NCBI RefSeq assembly: GCF_008642375.1
Contig: NZ_CP029194.1
Location: forward strand, 6,379,001 to 6,443,000
Direction of reading: 5' to 3'
DNA: 64,000 nucleotides
DNA from: Streptomyces venezuelae
GTDB taxonomy: Bacteria; Actinomycetota; Actinomycetes; Streptomycetales; Streptomycetaceae
Shown piece by piece: positions 40,232 to 49,532 of the stretch (position 1 is the first letter of the stretch; each line of letters starts with the position of its first letter). A program made the position numbers and the translations under genes. The notes beneath the pieces were generated by a model. It made no database searches and was not told the DNA's origin. It saw nothing but the letters and a program-made list of their open reading frames with translations.

Positions 40232-41188
40232 TTGAGCAACGACCGCCACGTCCCGGTGATGCTCCAGCGGTGCCTGGACATGCTGGCCCCCGCACTGGAG
40301 CGCCCCGGCGCGGTCGTCGTCGACTGCACCCTGGGCCTCGGCGGCCACAGCGAGGCCCTGCTCCAGCGCTTCCCCGAGGTGCGGCTCGTCGCCCTCGACC
40401 GCGACAAGGAGGCGCTGCGCCTCTCCGGCGAGCGCCTCGCCCCCTACGGGGAGCGCGCCACACTCGTCCACGCCGTGTACGACGAGCTGCCCGAGGTCCT
40501 CGACCGGCTCGGCATCCCCAAGGTGGACGGCGTCCTCTTCGACCTGGGCGTCTCCTCCATGCAGCTGGACGAGGCCGACCGTGGCTTCGCCTACGCGCAG
40601 GACGCCCCGCTCGACATGCGCATGGACCAGACGACCGGCATCAGCGCGGCCGAGGTCCTCAACACCTACCCGGCCGGCGAGCTGGTCCGCATCCTGCGCG
40701 CGTACGGCGAGGAGAAGCAGGCCAAGCGGATCGTCTCCGCCATCGTGCGCGAGCGCGAGAAGGAGCCGTTCACCAACAGCGCCCGGCTCGTCGAACTCAT
40801 CCGTGACGCCCTGCCCCAGGCGGCCAAGCGCACCGGCGGCAACCCCGCCAAGCGGACCTTCCAGGCCCTGCGCATCGAGGTCAACCGCGAACTCGAGAGC
40901 GTCGAGAGGGCGATCCCGGCGGCCGTGAAGGCCCTCGCCGTCGGCGGCCGGGTCGCCGTCCTCTCGTACCAGTCGCTGGAGGACCGCATCGTCAAGCAGG
41001 TCTTCGCCGCCGGCGCCGCGACCACCGCGCCGCCCGGACTCCCCGTGGTCCCGGAGAAGTACCAGCCGCGCCTCCAGCTGCTCACCCGGGGCGCCGAGCT
41101 CCCCACCGAGGAAGAGGTCGCCGAGAACCGGCGCGCCGCGCCCGCCCGGCTCCGCGGCGCGCAGCGCATCCGGGAGGACGTGCTGTGA
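40232..41188 (+). CDS. rsmH: 16S rRNA (cytosine-1402-N4)-methyltransferase
   Basis: Methylates N4 of C1402 in 16S rRNA; historically mraW, the usual head of the dcw cluster. 318 residues: HVPVMLQRCLDML at the N-terminus, SAM motif VVDCTLGLGGHSEALL, FDLGVSSMQLDEADRGFAYAQDAPLDMRM and NPAKRTFQALRIEVNRELE are all family hallmarks. TTG 40232 follows GAGAGGG. Ends in GTGA overlap with ftsL. Confidence 0.95.
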   Translation: MSNDRHVPVMLQRCLDMLAPALERPGAVVVDCTLGLGGHSEALLQRFPEVRLVALDRDKEALRLSGERLAPYGERATLVHAVYDELPEVLDRLGIPKVDGVLFDLGVSSMQLDEADRGFAYAQDAPLDMRMDQTTGISAAEVLNTYPAGELVRILRAYGEEKQAKRIVSAIVREREKEPFTNSARLVELIRDALPQAAKRTGGNPAKRTFQALRIEVNRELESVERAIPAAVKALAVGGRVAVLSYQSLEDRIVKQVFAAGAATTAPPGLPVVPEKYQPRLQLLTRGAELPTEEEVAENRRAAPARLRGAQRIREDVL

Positions 41189-41805
41189 GCACGGCGAAGG
41201 GGCCCCTCAAAGGGCGGGCCGCGCGGCTCGGACGGCTCATGCCGTCGGGGCCCAGCTCGGCCGCCCGGACCCCCTTCGTCCTGCTCGTCTTCGTGCTCCT
41301 CGGCGGCGGGCTCATCGCCCTGCTCCTGCTGAACTCGGCCCTCAACCAGGGCTCCTTCAAACTGCGCGAGCTCAAGGACAGGACCACCGAGCTCACCGAC
41401 GAGGAGCAGGCGCTCCAGCGGGACGTGGACGACTACGCGGCCCCCGACGCCCTGGAGCGGCGGGCCCGCGAGCTCGGCATGGTCCCCGGCGGCAGCCCTG
41501 CCTTCCTCGGCCCGGACGGCAAGGTGCTCGGCGAGCCCTCGGTCGCGGTCGCCCCGAAGCCGACCCCGACCCCGAGCGCGAAGCCGACGCCGCCCGCCAC
41601 CACGGCGTCCCCGAAGCCACCGCCGACCACCGGCAGCCAGAACACCGCCGGCGCCGCCACCGCGAGCACCGGCACAGCTCAGGGCGCGAGCACCGGCACC
41701 GGCCAGGCCCAGACGCCGCCGGTGGCAACAGGGCAGGAGCCCTCCGGCCCCGACCCCGCACGGACAGAGCCCGCAGCAGCAACCCGACCCCCCTCCGGCA
41801 GGTGA
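41185..41805 (+). CDS. ftsL: Cell division protein FtsL (extended tail)
   Basis: 206 residues, bitopic: a basic cytoplasmic N-terminus, one helix (about 29-50), and a short coiled coil (about 55-95: LRELKDRTTELTDEEQALQRDVDD). FtsL bridges FtsB/FtsQ and activates FtsWI at the septum. The rest, about residues 110-206, is a Pro/Thr/Ser/Ala-rich external tail not seen in short FtsL proteins. GTG start overlaps the rsmH stop. Identification rests on position between rsmH and ftsI plus topology, since FtsL diverges fast. Confidence 0.88.
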   Translation: MSTAKGPLKGRAARLGRLMPSGPSSAARTPFVLLVFVLLGGGLIALLLLNSALNQGSFKLRELKDRTTELTDEEQALQRDVDDYAAPDALERRARELGMVPGGSPAFLGPDGKVLGEPSVAVAPKPTPTPSAKPTPPATTASPKPPPTTGSQNTAGAATASTGTAQGASTGTGQAQTPPVATGQEPSGPDPARTEPAAATRPPSGR

Positions 41806-41812
41806 CCGCGCA

Positions 41813-43807
41813 GTGCCCTCCAAGGAGCCACCCCGCCGCCGCGTCCCCGGACCCGCCCGGCCCGCCCGCCCCCGGCCCGCCTCCGCCGGAGCGCGCCCCT
41901 CGCGTCCCGCCGCCTCGCGCCCCGCGCCGCGCCCGGCCGCGAAGCGCCCCGGCCCCCGCCCCCCGGCCCGGCAGCCCCGCACCATCCGGCTCGGCAGCCC
42001 CCGGCCCCGGCTCCGGCTGATCTCCCTCGGCCTGACCCTCGTCATGCTGGTCTTCGTGGTCCGGCTGCTCCAGGTCCAGGCCGTCGACGCCAGCGCGTAC
42101 GCGGCCAAGGCCGACAAGTACCGCTTCCAGGACCACACGCTCTCCGCCGAGCGGGGCGAGATCACCGACCGCAACGGCATCGCGCTCGCCGCCAGCGTCG
42201 ACGCGTACGACATCACCGCCGACCCCAAGCTCTTCACGCCCGAGGAGTCCAAGGTCCCCGACGCGCCCGAGCAGGCCGCGGCCCTCCTCGCCCCGATCCT
42301 GGGCAAGGAGCCCGCCGAGCTCGCGAAGAAGCTCCGTACCCCCAAGTCCCGCTACACCCTGCTCGCGCGCAAGCAGACCCCGCAGGTCTGGAACCAGATC
42401 AAGGACCTCAGGAAGGTCTACGGGGAGAAGGCCCGCGCCGCCGGCGGCACCGGCGTCAATCTGCTCGGCGGCATCCTCAGCGAGCCCAGCACCAAGCGCG
42501 TGTACCCGAACGGCGAGCTCGCCGCCGGGATACTGGGCTACGTCAACGCCGAGGGCAAGGGCGCAGGCGGCGTCGAGTCCATGCTCGACCCGGAGCTCGC
42601 CGGCAAGGACGGCAAGGTCCGCTTCACCGAGTCCGGCGGCCGCCAGGTGCCCACCGCGGGCTCCCAGGGCACCCCCGCCGTCCCCGGCTCCGACATCGAG
42701 CTCACGATCGACCGGGACATCCAGTGGGCCGCCCAGCAGGCCATCACCGAGCAGGTGAAGAAGTCCAAGGCCGACCGCGGGTACGTCGTCGTGCAGAACA
42801 CGAGGACGGGCGAGGTCCTCGCCATGGCCAACGCCCCCGGCTTCGACCCCAACGACCTCTCCGCCGCCAACGCCGCCTCCATGGGCAACGCCGCCCTCCA
42901 GGACGCCTACGAGCCCGGCTCCACCAGCAAGGTCATGTCCATGGCCGCCGTCCTGGAGGAGGGCAAGGCGACCCCCCAGACCCACGTCACGGTCCCCAAC
43001 CGGCTCCACCGCGGCGACCGGCTCTTCAAGGACGACGTCGACCACAAGACCTGGTACCTGACCCTCAACGGCGTCCTCGCCAAGTCCAGCAACATCGGCA
43101 CCATCCTCGCCACCGGCCAGCTGGGCGCCACCCAGCCCGAGTCCAACCGGGTCCTCCACTCCTACCTGCGCAAGTTCGGCATCGGCAGCCCCACCGGCCT
43201 CGGCTTCCCGGGGGAGACCCCGGGCATCCTCGCCAAGCCCGAGGACTGGTCCACCTCGCAGCAGTACACGATCCCCTTCGGCCAGGGCCTCTCCGTGAAC
43301 GCCATGCAGGCCGCCTCCGTGTACTCGACCATCGCCAACAAGGGCGTACGCGTCGAACCGAGCCTCGTCCGCGGCACCAAGGGCCCCGACGGCCGCTTCA
43401 CCCCGGCCCCCGCGCCCAAGGAGTCCCGGGTCGTCAGCGAGAAGACGGCCGACACCCTCGCCAAGATGCTGGAGTCCGTCGTCGACGACCGGGAGGGCAC
43501 CGGCACCAGGGCCGCGATCCCCGGCTACCGGGTCGCGGGCAAGACCGGCACCGCCAACCGGGTCGACCCCGAGCTCGGCCGCTACAAGGGGTACACCGCC
43601 TCCTTCGCGGGCTTCGCGCCCGCCGACGACCCGCAGGTCACCGTCTACTGCGCGATCCAGAACCCCACCAAGGGCAGCTACTTCGGCGGCCAGATCTGCG
43701 GCCCCATCTACAAGAAGGTCATGGAGTTCGCCCTCAAGACCCTCCACGTCGCCCCCACGGGCGCCGAGCCCGCCCGCCTGCCGGTCGACTTCGACCCCAC
43801 CCCGTGA
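41813..43807 (+). CDS. ftsI: Septal peptidoglycan transpeptidase (class B PBP)
   Basis: 664 residues. Cross-links septal peptidoglycan with FtsW. A long Arg/Pro/Ala-rich cytoplasmic tail (about 1-58), one membrane helix (about 67-90), the dimerisation/pedestal domain, and the transpeptidase with Ser370-Thr-Ser-Lys373, Ser425-Ser-Asn427 and Lys577-Thr-Gly-Thr. GTG 41813 lies 7 bp after the ftsL stop. The transpeptidase ends near residue 650 with no PASTA domains, unlike many class B PBPs of Gram-positives. In Streptomyces it is needed mainly for sporulation septa. Confidence 0.95.
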   Translation: MPSKEPPRRRVPGPARPARPRPASAGARPSRPAASRPAPRPAAKRPGPRPPARQPRTIRLGSPRPRLRLISLGLTLVMLVFVVRLLQVQAVDASAYAAKADKYRFQDHTLSAERGEITDRNGIALAASVDAYDITADPKLFTPEESKVPDAPEQAAALLAPILGKEPAELAKKLRTPKSRYTLLARKQTPQVWNQIKDLRKVYGEKARAAGGTGVNLLGGILSEPSTKRVYPNGELAAGILGYVNAEGKGAGGVESMLDPELAGKDGKVRFTESGGRQVPTAGSQGTPAVPGSDIELTIDRDIQWAAQQAITEQVKKSKADRGYVVVQNTRTGEVLAMANAPGFDPNDLSAANAASMGNAALQDAYEPGSTSKVMSMAAVLEEGKATPQTHVTVPNRLHRGDRLFKDDVDHKTWYLTLNGVLAKSSNIGTILATGQLGATQPESNRVLHSYLRKFGIGSPTGLGFPGETPGILAKPEDWSTSQQYTIPFGQGLSVNAMQAASVYSTIANKGVRVEPSLVRGTKGPDGRFTPAPAPKESRVVSEKTADTLAKMLESVVDDREGTGTRAAIPGYRVAGKTGTANRVDPELGRYKGYTASFAGFAPADDPQVTVYCAIQNPTKGSYFGGQICGPIYKKVMEFALKTLHVAPTGAEPARLPVDFDPTP

Positions 43808-43823
43808 CACTCCGGGAGCACCA

Positions 43824-45524
43824 GTGACAACGATCACCCCCCATTCCGGGAACCGGAAATCGAACTCCGGCGACGCCCCGGGCTCTTTTGGCCCCGCACA
43901 GGGTGGGCCCGGTACGCTCACCGCCGTGCCACACGCTGATCAGTACCGAACCACCCCGCCCCGGCCGGAGCAGGCCCGCCCGACACCCCTGGGCGACCTG
44001 GCCGCACAGCTGGGCGCCGACATCCTCGGCGCAGGCCCCGGCCCCGTGGACATCACGGGCATCACGCACGACTCCCGGGCCGTACGCCCCGGGGACGTGT
44101 ACGCGGCCCTGCCGGGCGCCCGCCTGCACGGCGCCGACTTCGTCGCCCAGGCCGCCGGGCTCGGAGCCGCAGCGGTCCTCACCGACCCGACGGGCGCCGA
44201 GCGCGCCGCCGCGACCGGCCTGCCGGTCCTCGTCGTCGAGAACCCGCGCGGCCGGATGGGCGAGCTCGCCGCCGAGATCTACGGGCGGCCGGGCGCCGAC
44301 CTCCTCCAGATCGGCATCACCGGCACCTCCGGCAAGACCACCACGGCCTACCTCGTCGAAGGCGGCCTGCGCGGCGCCGGGCGGAGCACCGGCCTCGTCG
44401 GCACCGTCGAGATGCGCATCGGCGACGAGCGCATCAAGTCGGAGCGGACCACCCCCGAGGCCACCGACCTCCAGGCCCTCTTCGCCGTCATGCGCGAGCG
44501 GGGCGTCGAGGCGGTCGCCATGGAGGTCTCCAGCCACGCCCTCGTGCTCGGCCGGGTCGACGGCTGCGTCTTCGACGTCGCCGTCTTCAACAACCTCAGC
44601 CCGGAGCACATGGAGTTCCACTCCGACATGGACGACTACTACCGGGCGAAGGCCGGGCTCTTCACGCCCGAGCGCAGCCGCCTCGGCGTGGTCAACATCG
44701 ACGACGCCTACGGCCGCCGGCTCGCCGGGGAGGCGACCGTCCCGATCGTCACCTTCTCCGCCGAGGGCCGCGCCGACGCCGACTGGCGCGCCGAGGACCT
44801 CGTCCTCGGCTCCCACGACTCGACGTTCACCGCCGTCGGCCCCGAGGGGGAGCGGATTTCGGCCACGGCCCCGCTGCCCGGCCCGTTCAACGTCGCCAAC
44901 ACCCTCGCCGCGATCGCCACCCTGGCCACCGCGGGCATCGACGCGAAGAGCGCCGCCGAGGGCGTCGCCGCCGTCCCCGGCGTCCCGGGCCGCCTGGAGC
45001 GGGTCGACGCCGGCCAGCCGTACCTCGCGGTCGTCGACTACGCCCACAAGACGGACGCCGTCGAATCGGTCCTGCGCTCCCTGCGCGAGGTCACCGAGGG
45101 CAAGCTGCACGTGGTCATCGGCTGCGGCGGAGACCGGGACACCACCAAGCGCGGCCCGATGGGCGCCGCCACGGCCCGGCTCGCCGACACCGCCGTCCTG
45201 ACCTCCGACAACCCCCGCTCCGAGGATCCCCTCGTGATCCTCTCCGCCATGCTCGCGGGCGCCGCCGAGGTCCCCGCGGAGGAGCGCGGCGAGGTCCTCG
45301 TCCTCGCCGACCGCGCCGCCGCCGTGGCCGCCGCCGTGGCCCGCGCACAGCCGGGCGACACCGTCCTGGTCGCGGGCAAGGGCCACGAGCAGGGCCAGGA
45401 GATCGCCGGGGTCGTACGTCCCTTCGACGACCGCGAGGTCCTGCGCGCGGCGATCCTCGAACAGCACGGCCGGGCCGCCCTGGGCGGCAAGGACACAGAC
45501 AGCCACCAGAACAGTCAGGGATGA
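43824..45524 (+). CDS. murE: UDP-N-acetylmuramoyl-tripeptide synthetase
   Basis: Adds diaminopimelate (LL-form in Streptomyces) to UDP-MurNAc-L-Ala-D-Glu. 566 residues from GTG 43824: ITHDSRAVRPGDVY in the N-terminal domain, P-loop GITGTSGKTTT, EVSSHAL, NNLSPEHMEFH and the amino-acid selecting SDNPRSEDP with DNPR. The first 34 residues are low complexity. GTG 43824 has GGGAG five bases upstream, but GTG 43926 in frame is preceded seven bases earlier by TACGCT, so a shorter 532-residue form from an internal leaderless promoter is possible. Gap to ftsI is 16 bp. Confidence 0.93.
   Translation: MTTITPHSGNRKSNSGDAPGSFGPAQGGPGTLTAVPHADQYRTTPPRPEQARPTPLGDLAAQLGADILGAGPGPVDITGITHDSRAVRPGDVYAALPGARLHGADFVAQAAGLGAAAVLTDPTGAERAAATGLPVLVVENPRGRMGELAAEIYGRPGADLLQIGITGTSGKTTTAYLVEGGLRGAGRSTGLVGTVEMRIGDERIKSERTTPEATDLQALFAVMRERGVEAVAMEVSSHALVLGRVDGCVFDVAVFNNLSPEHMEFHSDMDDYYRAKAGLFTPERSRLGVVNIDDAYGRRLAGEATVPIVTFSAEGRADADWRAEDLVLGSHDSTFTAVGPEGERISATAPLPGPFNVANTLAAIATLATAGIDAKSAAEGVAAVPGVPGRLERVDAGQPYLAVVDYAHKTDAVESVLRSLREVTEGKLHVVIGCGGDRDTTKRGPMGAATARLADTAVLTSDNPRSEDPLVILSAMLAGAAEVPAEERGEVLVLADRAAAVAAAVARAQPGDTVLVAGKGHEQGQEIAGVVRPFDDREVLRAAILEQHGRAALGGKDTDSHQNSQG
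43913..43918 (+). promoter_or_regulatory. Candidate internal -10 in murE
   Basis: TACGCT, seven bases before in-frame GTG 43926; may drive a leaderless shorter murE and downstream genes. Confidence 0.4.
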
Positions 45525-45528
45525 AGCA

Positions 45529-46983
45529 GTGATCGCCCTCTCCCTCGCCGAGATCGCCGAAATCGTCGGCGGGCAGACGCACGACATACCGGATCCGGCC
45601 GCCCGGGCGACCGGGCCCGTCGTCATCGACTCCCGCGAGGTGCGGCCCGGCAGCCTCTTCGTCGCCTTCGCCGGCGAGCACGTCGACGGCCACGACTACG
45701 CGGAGCGCGCCGTGCAGGCGGGAGCGGCGGCCGTACTCGCCGCCCGGCCCGTCGGCGTCCCCGCGATCGTCGTGGACGACGTCCAGGCCGCGCTGGGGGC
45801 CCTCGCCCGCGCGGTCGTGCAGCGGCTCGGCACCGATGTCGTCGCTCTCACCGGCTCCGCCGGCAAGACCTCCACGAAGGACCTGATCGCCCAGGTCCTC
45901 GACCGGCACGCGCCCACCGTGTGGACGCCCGGCTCCCTCAACAACGAGATCGGCCTGCCGCTCACCGCGCTGAAGGCCACCGACGAGACCCGGCACCTGG
46001 TCCTGGAGATGGGCGCCCGCGGCATCGGGCACATCCGCTACCTCACCGGCCTCACCCCACCCCGTATCGGCCTCGTCCTGAACGTGGGCACCGCCCACAT
46101 CGGCGAGTTCGGCGGCCGGGAGCAGATCGCCGAGGCCAAGGGCGAGCTCGTCGAGTGCCTGCCGTCCGCCGAGGAGGGCGGTGTCGCGGTCCTCAACGCC
46201 GACGATCCGCTCGTCCGCGCCATGGAAAGCCGCACCAAGGCCCGCGTGATCCTCTTCGGCGAAGCGGACGAAGCGGCCGTACGGGCCGAGAACGTCCTCC
46301 TCACAGAGAGCGGACAGCCTTCTTTCAGGCTTCACACACCCACCGGGTGCAGCGACGTGACCTTGCGCCTGTACGGTGAGCACCACGTGTCGAACGCGCT
46401 CGCCGCGGCCGCCGTCGCGCACGAGCTGGGCATGCCTGTCGAAGAGATCGCCACCGCGCTCTCCGAGGCCGGCACCCTGTCGCGCTGGCGCATGGAGGTC
46501 ACCGAGCGTCCGGACGGCGTGACGATCGTCAACGACGCCTACAACGCGAATCCCGAGTCCATGCGAGCCGCCCTGCGCGCGCTCGCGTCCATGGGCCGGG
46601 CCGCACAGGCCCGAGGGGCTCGTACGTGGGCGGTGCTCGGCAAGATGGCCGAGCTCGGTGACGCATCGCTCGTCGAGCACGACGCGGTCGGACGGCTCGC
46701 CGTCCGGCTCAACGTCAGCAAGCTCGTCGCGGTCGGGGACAGGGAAGCGTCCTGGCTGCAACTGGGCGCATATAACGAGGGTTCGTGGGGTGAGGAGTCG
46801 GTGCACGTGTCCGACGCGCAGGCGGCTGTCGACCTGTTGCGCAGTGAGCTGCGCCCGGGGGACGTCGTCCTTGTGAAGGCTTCCAGGTCGGTCGGTCTCG
46901 AACGGGTCGCGCTGGCCCTCCTCGACACAGCCGAGGGTAGGGGCATCCCCGCCGAAGGTAGGGGAAAGGTTGCCGGACGATGA
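45529..46983 (+). CDS. murF: UDP-N-acetylmuramoyl-tripeptide-D-alanyl-D-alanine ligase
   Basis: Adds D-Ala-D-Ala to the UDP-muramoyl tripeptide. 484 residues: DSREVRPGSLFVAFAGE at the N-terminus, P-loop LTGSAGKTSTKD, LNNEIGLPLT, NVGTAHIGEFGG and NDAYNANPESM. GTG 45529 is 4 bp after the murE stop. Its end overlaps mraY by ATGA. Confidence 0.95.
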   Translation: MIALSLAEIAEIVGGQTHDIPDPAARATGPVVIDSREVRPGSLFVAFAGEHVDGHDYAERAVQAGAAAVLAARPVGVPAIVVDDVQAALGALARAVVQRLGTDVVALTGSAGKTSTKDLIAQVLDRHAPTVWTPGSLNNEIGLPLTALKATDETRHLVLEMGARGIGHIRYLTGLTPPRIGLVLNVGTAHIGEFGGREQIAEAKGELVECLPSAEEGGVAVLNADDPLVRAMESRTKARVILFGEADEAAVRAENVLLTESGQPSFRLHTPTGCSDVTLRLYGEHHVSNALAAAAVAHELGMPVEEIATALSEAGTLSRWRMEVTERPDGVTIVNDAYNANPESMRAALRALASMGRAAQARGARTWAVLGKMAELGDASLVEHDAVGRLAVRLNVSKLVAVGDREASWLQLGAYNEGSWGEESVHVSDAQAAVDLLRSELRPGDVVLVKASRSVGLERVALALLDTAEGRGIPAEGRGKVAGR

Positions 46984-48050
46984 GGCAGATCCTCTTCGCG
47001 GGGGCCATCGGGCTCTTCCTGACCCTGATCGGCACCCCGCTGCTCATCAAGCTCCTCGCCCGCAAGGGGTACGGGCAGTTCATCCGGGACGACGGCCCGC
47101 GCGGCCACGCCGGGAAGAAGGGCACGCCCACCATGGGCGGTATCTCCTTCATCCTGGCCACGCTCATCGCGTACGCCCTGGCCAAGGTCATCACCGGTGA
47201 GGACCCGACGTACTCGGGCGTCCTGGTGCTGTTCCTCATGGCCGGCATGGGCCTGGTCGGCTTCCTCGACGACTACATCAAGATCGTCAAGCAGCGTTCG
47301 CTGGGCCTGCGGGCCAAGGCGAAGATGGCCGGCCAGCTGATCGTCGGCATCGCCTTCGCGGTGCTCGCCCTCCAGTTCTCCGACTCGCGCGGTCTCACCC
47401 CGGCGTCCGAGAAGCTCTCGTTCATCACGGACTTCGGCTGGACCATCGGCCCGGTGCTCTTCGTGATCTGGGCGCTCTTCATGATTCTCGCCATGTCCAA
47501 CGGCGTGAACCTGACGGACGGTCTGGACGGCCTGGCCACCGGTGCCTCGGTGATGGTCTTCGGCGCGTACACCTTCATCGGGCTCTGGCAGTTCCAGGAG
47601 TCCTGTGCGAACGCCATGACCCTGACCAACCCCAACGCCTGCTTCGAGGTGCGCGACCCTCTGGACCTCGCGGTCGTCGCCTCCGCGCTGATGGGTGCCT
47701 GCTTCGGCTTCCTGTGGTGGAACACCTCGCCGGCCAAGATCTTCATGGGTGACACCGGCTCGCTGGCCCTCGGCGGCGCCCTCGCCGGTCTCGCCATCTG
47801 CTCCCGTACGGAGCTCCTGCTGGCCCTGCTCGGCGGCCTGTTCGTGCTGATCACGATGTCCGTGGTCATCCAGGTCGGCTCGTTCAAGATGACCGGCAAG
47901 CGCGTCTTCCGGATGGCACCCCTCCAGCACCACTTCGAACTCAAGGGGTGGTCCGAGGTCCTGGTCGTCGTCCGGTTCTGGATCATCCAGGGCATGTGCG
48001 TGATCGTGGGCCTGGGCCTCTTCTACGCGGGATGGGCAGCAGAGAAGTGA
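46980..48050 (+). CDS. mraY: Phospho-N-acetylmuramoyl-pentapeptide transferase
   Basis: Forms lipid I from UDP-MurNAc-pentapeptide and undecaprenyl phosphate on the inner face of the membrane. 356 residues, about ten helices; GKKGTPTMGG, the Asp-Asp pair in GFLDDYIKI, NLTDGLDGLA and the terminal PLQHHFELKGW motif are present. Known substrate of several natural antibiotics. ATG overlaps the murF stop and the gene ends in GTGA overlap with murD. Confidence 0.96.
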   Translation: MRQILFAGAIGLFLTLIGTPLLIKLLARKGYGQFIRDDGPRGHAGKKGTPTMGGISFILATLIAYALAKVITGEDPTYSGVLVLFLMAGMGLVGFLDDYIKIVKQRSLGLRAKAKMAGQLIVGIAFAVLALQFSDSRGLTPASEKLSFITDFGWTIGPVLFVIWALFMILAMSNGVNLTDGLDGLATGASVMVFGAYTFIGLWQFQESCANAMTLTNPNACFEVRDPLDLAVVASALMGACFGFLWWNTSPAKIFMGDTGSLALGGALAGLAICSRTELLLALLGGLFVLITMSVVIQVGSFKMTGKRVFRMAPLQHHFELKGWSEVLVVVRFWIIQGMCVIVGLGLFYAGWAAEK

Positions 48051-49477
48051 CAGAACAGCTCGACTGGAACGGCAAGAAGGTCACCGTCGCGGGGCTCGGG
48101 GTGTCCGGCATCCCGGCCGCCCGAGTCCTGCACGGCCTCGGCGCGCTCGTGACCGTCGTCAACGACGGCGACGACGAGCGCTCCCGGGCCCAGGCGGCCG
48201 ACCTGGAGGCGGAGGGCATCACCGTCCGCCTCGGCGACGGGGCCACCCTGCCGTCCGGCACCGAGCTGATCGTCACCACCCCCGGCTGGCAGCCCGACAA
48301 GCCGCTCTTCACGGCCGCCGCCGAGGCGGGCGTGGAGATCTGGGGCGACGTCGAGCTGGCCTGGCGCCTCCGCGGCCCCGGGGCGGCCCCGTGGCTCGCG
48401 GTCACCGGCACCAACGGCAAGACCACGACCGTGCGGATGCTCGCCTCGATCCTGGAGGCGGCCGGTCTGCGCACCGCCGCCGTCGGCAACATCGGGGTCT
48501 CGCTCCTCGACGCCGTCTGCGACGAGACGTACCGCGATCTCGACGTACTCGCCGTCGAGCTCTCCAGCTACCAGCTCCACTGGGCGCCCTCGGTCCGCGC
48601 CCACTCGGCCGCCGTGCTCAACCTGGCGCCCGACCACCTCGACTGGCACGGCTCGATGGAGGCGTACGCCGCCGACAAGGGCCGGATCTACGAGGGCAAC
48701 CAGATCGCCTGCGTCTACAACGTCGCCGACAAGGCCACCGAGGACCTGGTCCGCGAGGCCGACGTCGAGGAGGGCTGCCGTGCCATCGGCTTCACCCTCG
48801 GCACCCCCGGCCCGTCCCAACTGGGCGTCGTCGAGGGCATCCTCGTGGACCGGGCCTTCGTCGAGAACCGGCAGAAGAACGCCCAGGAGCTCGCCGAGGT
48901 CGCCGACGTCCAGCCCCCCGCCCCGCACAACATCGCCAACGCCCTCGCGGCGGCCGCCCTCGCCCGCGCCTTCGGCGTCGACGCGAAGGCCGTACGGGAC
49001 GGACTGAAGGCCTTCCGGCCGGACCCGCACCGCATCGAACTGGTCGAGGAGGTCCAGGGAGTCACGTACGTCGACGACTCCAAGGCCACCAACACCCACG
49101 CCGCGGAAGCCTCGTTGGCGGCCTACGACCCGATCGTCTGGATCGCCGGCGGCCTCGCCAAGGGCGCCGCCTTCGACGAGCTCGTGCAGAAGTCGGCGAA
49201 GCGCTTGCGCGGGGCCGTCCTGATCGGCGCCGACCGCGCGCTGATCCGCGAAGCCCTGGCGCGACACGCCCCGGAGGTACCGGTGGTGGACCTCGACCGG
49301 ACCGACACTGGGGCGATGTCCGAGGCGGTCAGGGAGGCGGCCCGGCTGGCCCGCCCGGGGGACACGGTGCTCCTCGCCCCGGCCTGCGCCTCGATGGACA
49401 TGTTCACCAACTACAACAAGCGGGGCGAGGCCTTCGCGGACGCGGTCCGCGCCCTCGCCGCCACCGGGGACGCCTGA
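48047..49477 (+). CDS. murD: UDP-N-acetylmuramoylalanine-D-glutamate ligase
   Basis: Adds D-Glu to UDP-MurNAc-L-Ala. 476 residues: N-terminal Rossmann-like VTVAGLGVSGIPAARVL, P-loop VTGTNGKTTTVRML, LSSYQLHW, LDWHGSMEAYAADKGRI and YVDDSKATNTHA. GTG 48047 overlaps the mraY stop; an in-frame ATG at 48032 would add five residues. It follows murF-mraY as in other actinobacteria. Confidence 0.95.
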   Translation: MTEQLDWNGKKVTVAGLGVSGIPAARVLHGLGALVTVVNDGDDERSRAQAADLEAEGITVRLGDGATLPSGTELIVTTPGWQPDKPLFTAAAEAGVEIWGDVELAWRLRGPGAAPWLAVTGTNGKTTTVRMLASILEAAGLRTAAVGNIGVSLLDAVCDETYRDLDVLAVELSSYQLHWAPSVRAHSAAVLNLAPDHLDWHGSMEAYAADKGRIYEGNQIACVYNVADKATEDLVREADVEEGCRAIGFTLGTPGPSQLGVVEGILVDRAFVENRQKNAQELAEVADVQPPAPHNIANALAAAALARAFGVDAKAVRDGLKAFRPDPHRIELVEEVQGVTYVDDSKATNTHAAEASLAAYDPIVWIAGGLAKGAAFDELVQKSAKRLRGAVLIGADRALIREALARHAPEVPVVDLDRTDTGAMSEAVREAARLARPGDTVLLAPACASMDMFTNYNKRGEAFADAVRALAATGDA

Positions 49478-49532
49478 CCTGACCAGTGGGAGGGTCCGGC
49501 CGGACCGGGCACGACTGGAGGGGGCAGCGACC

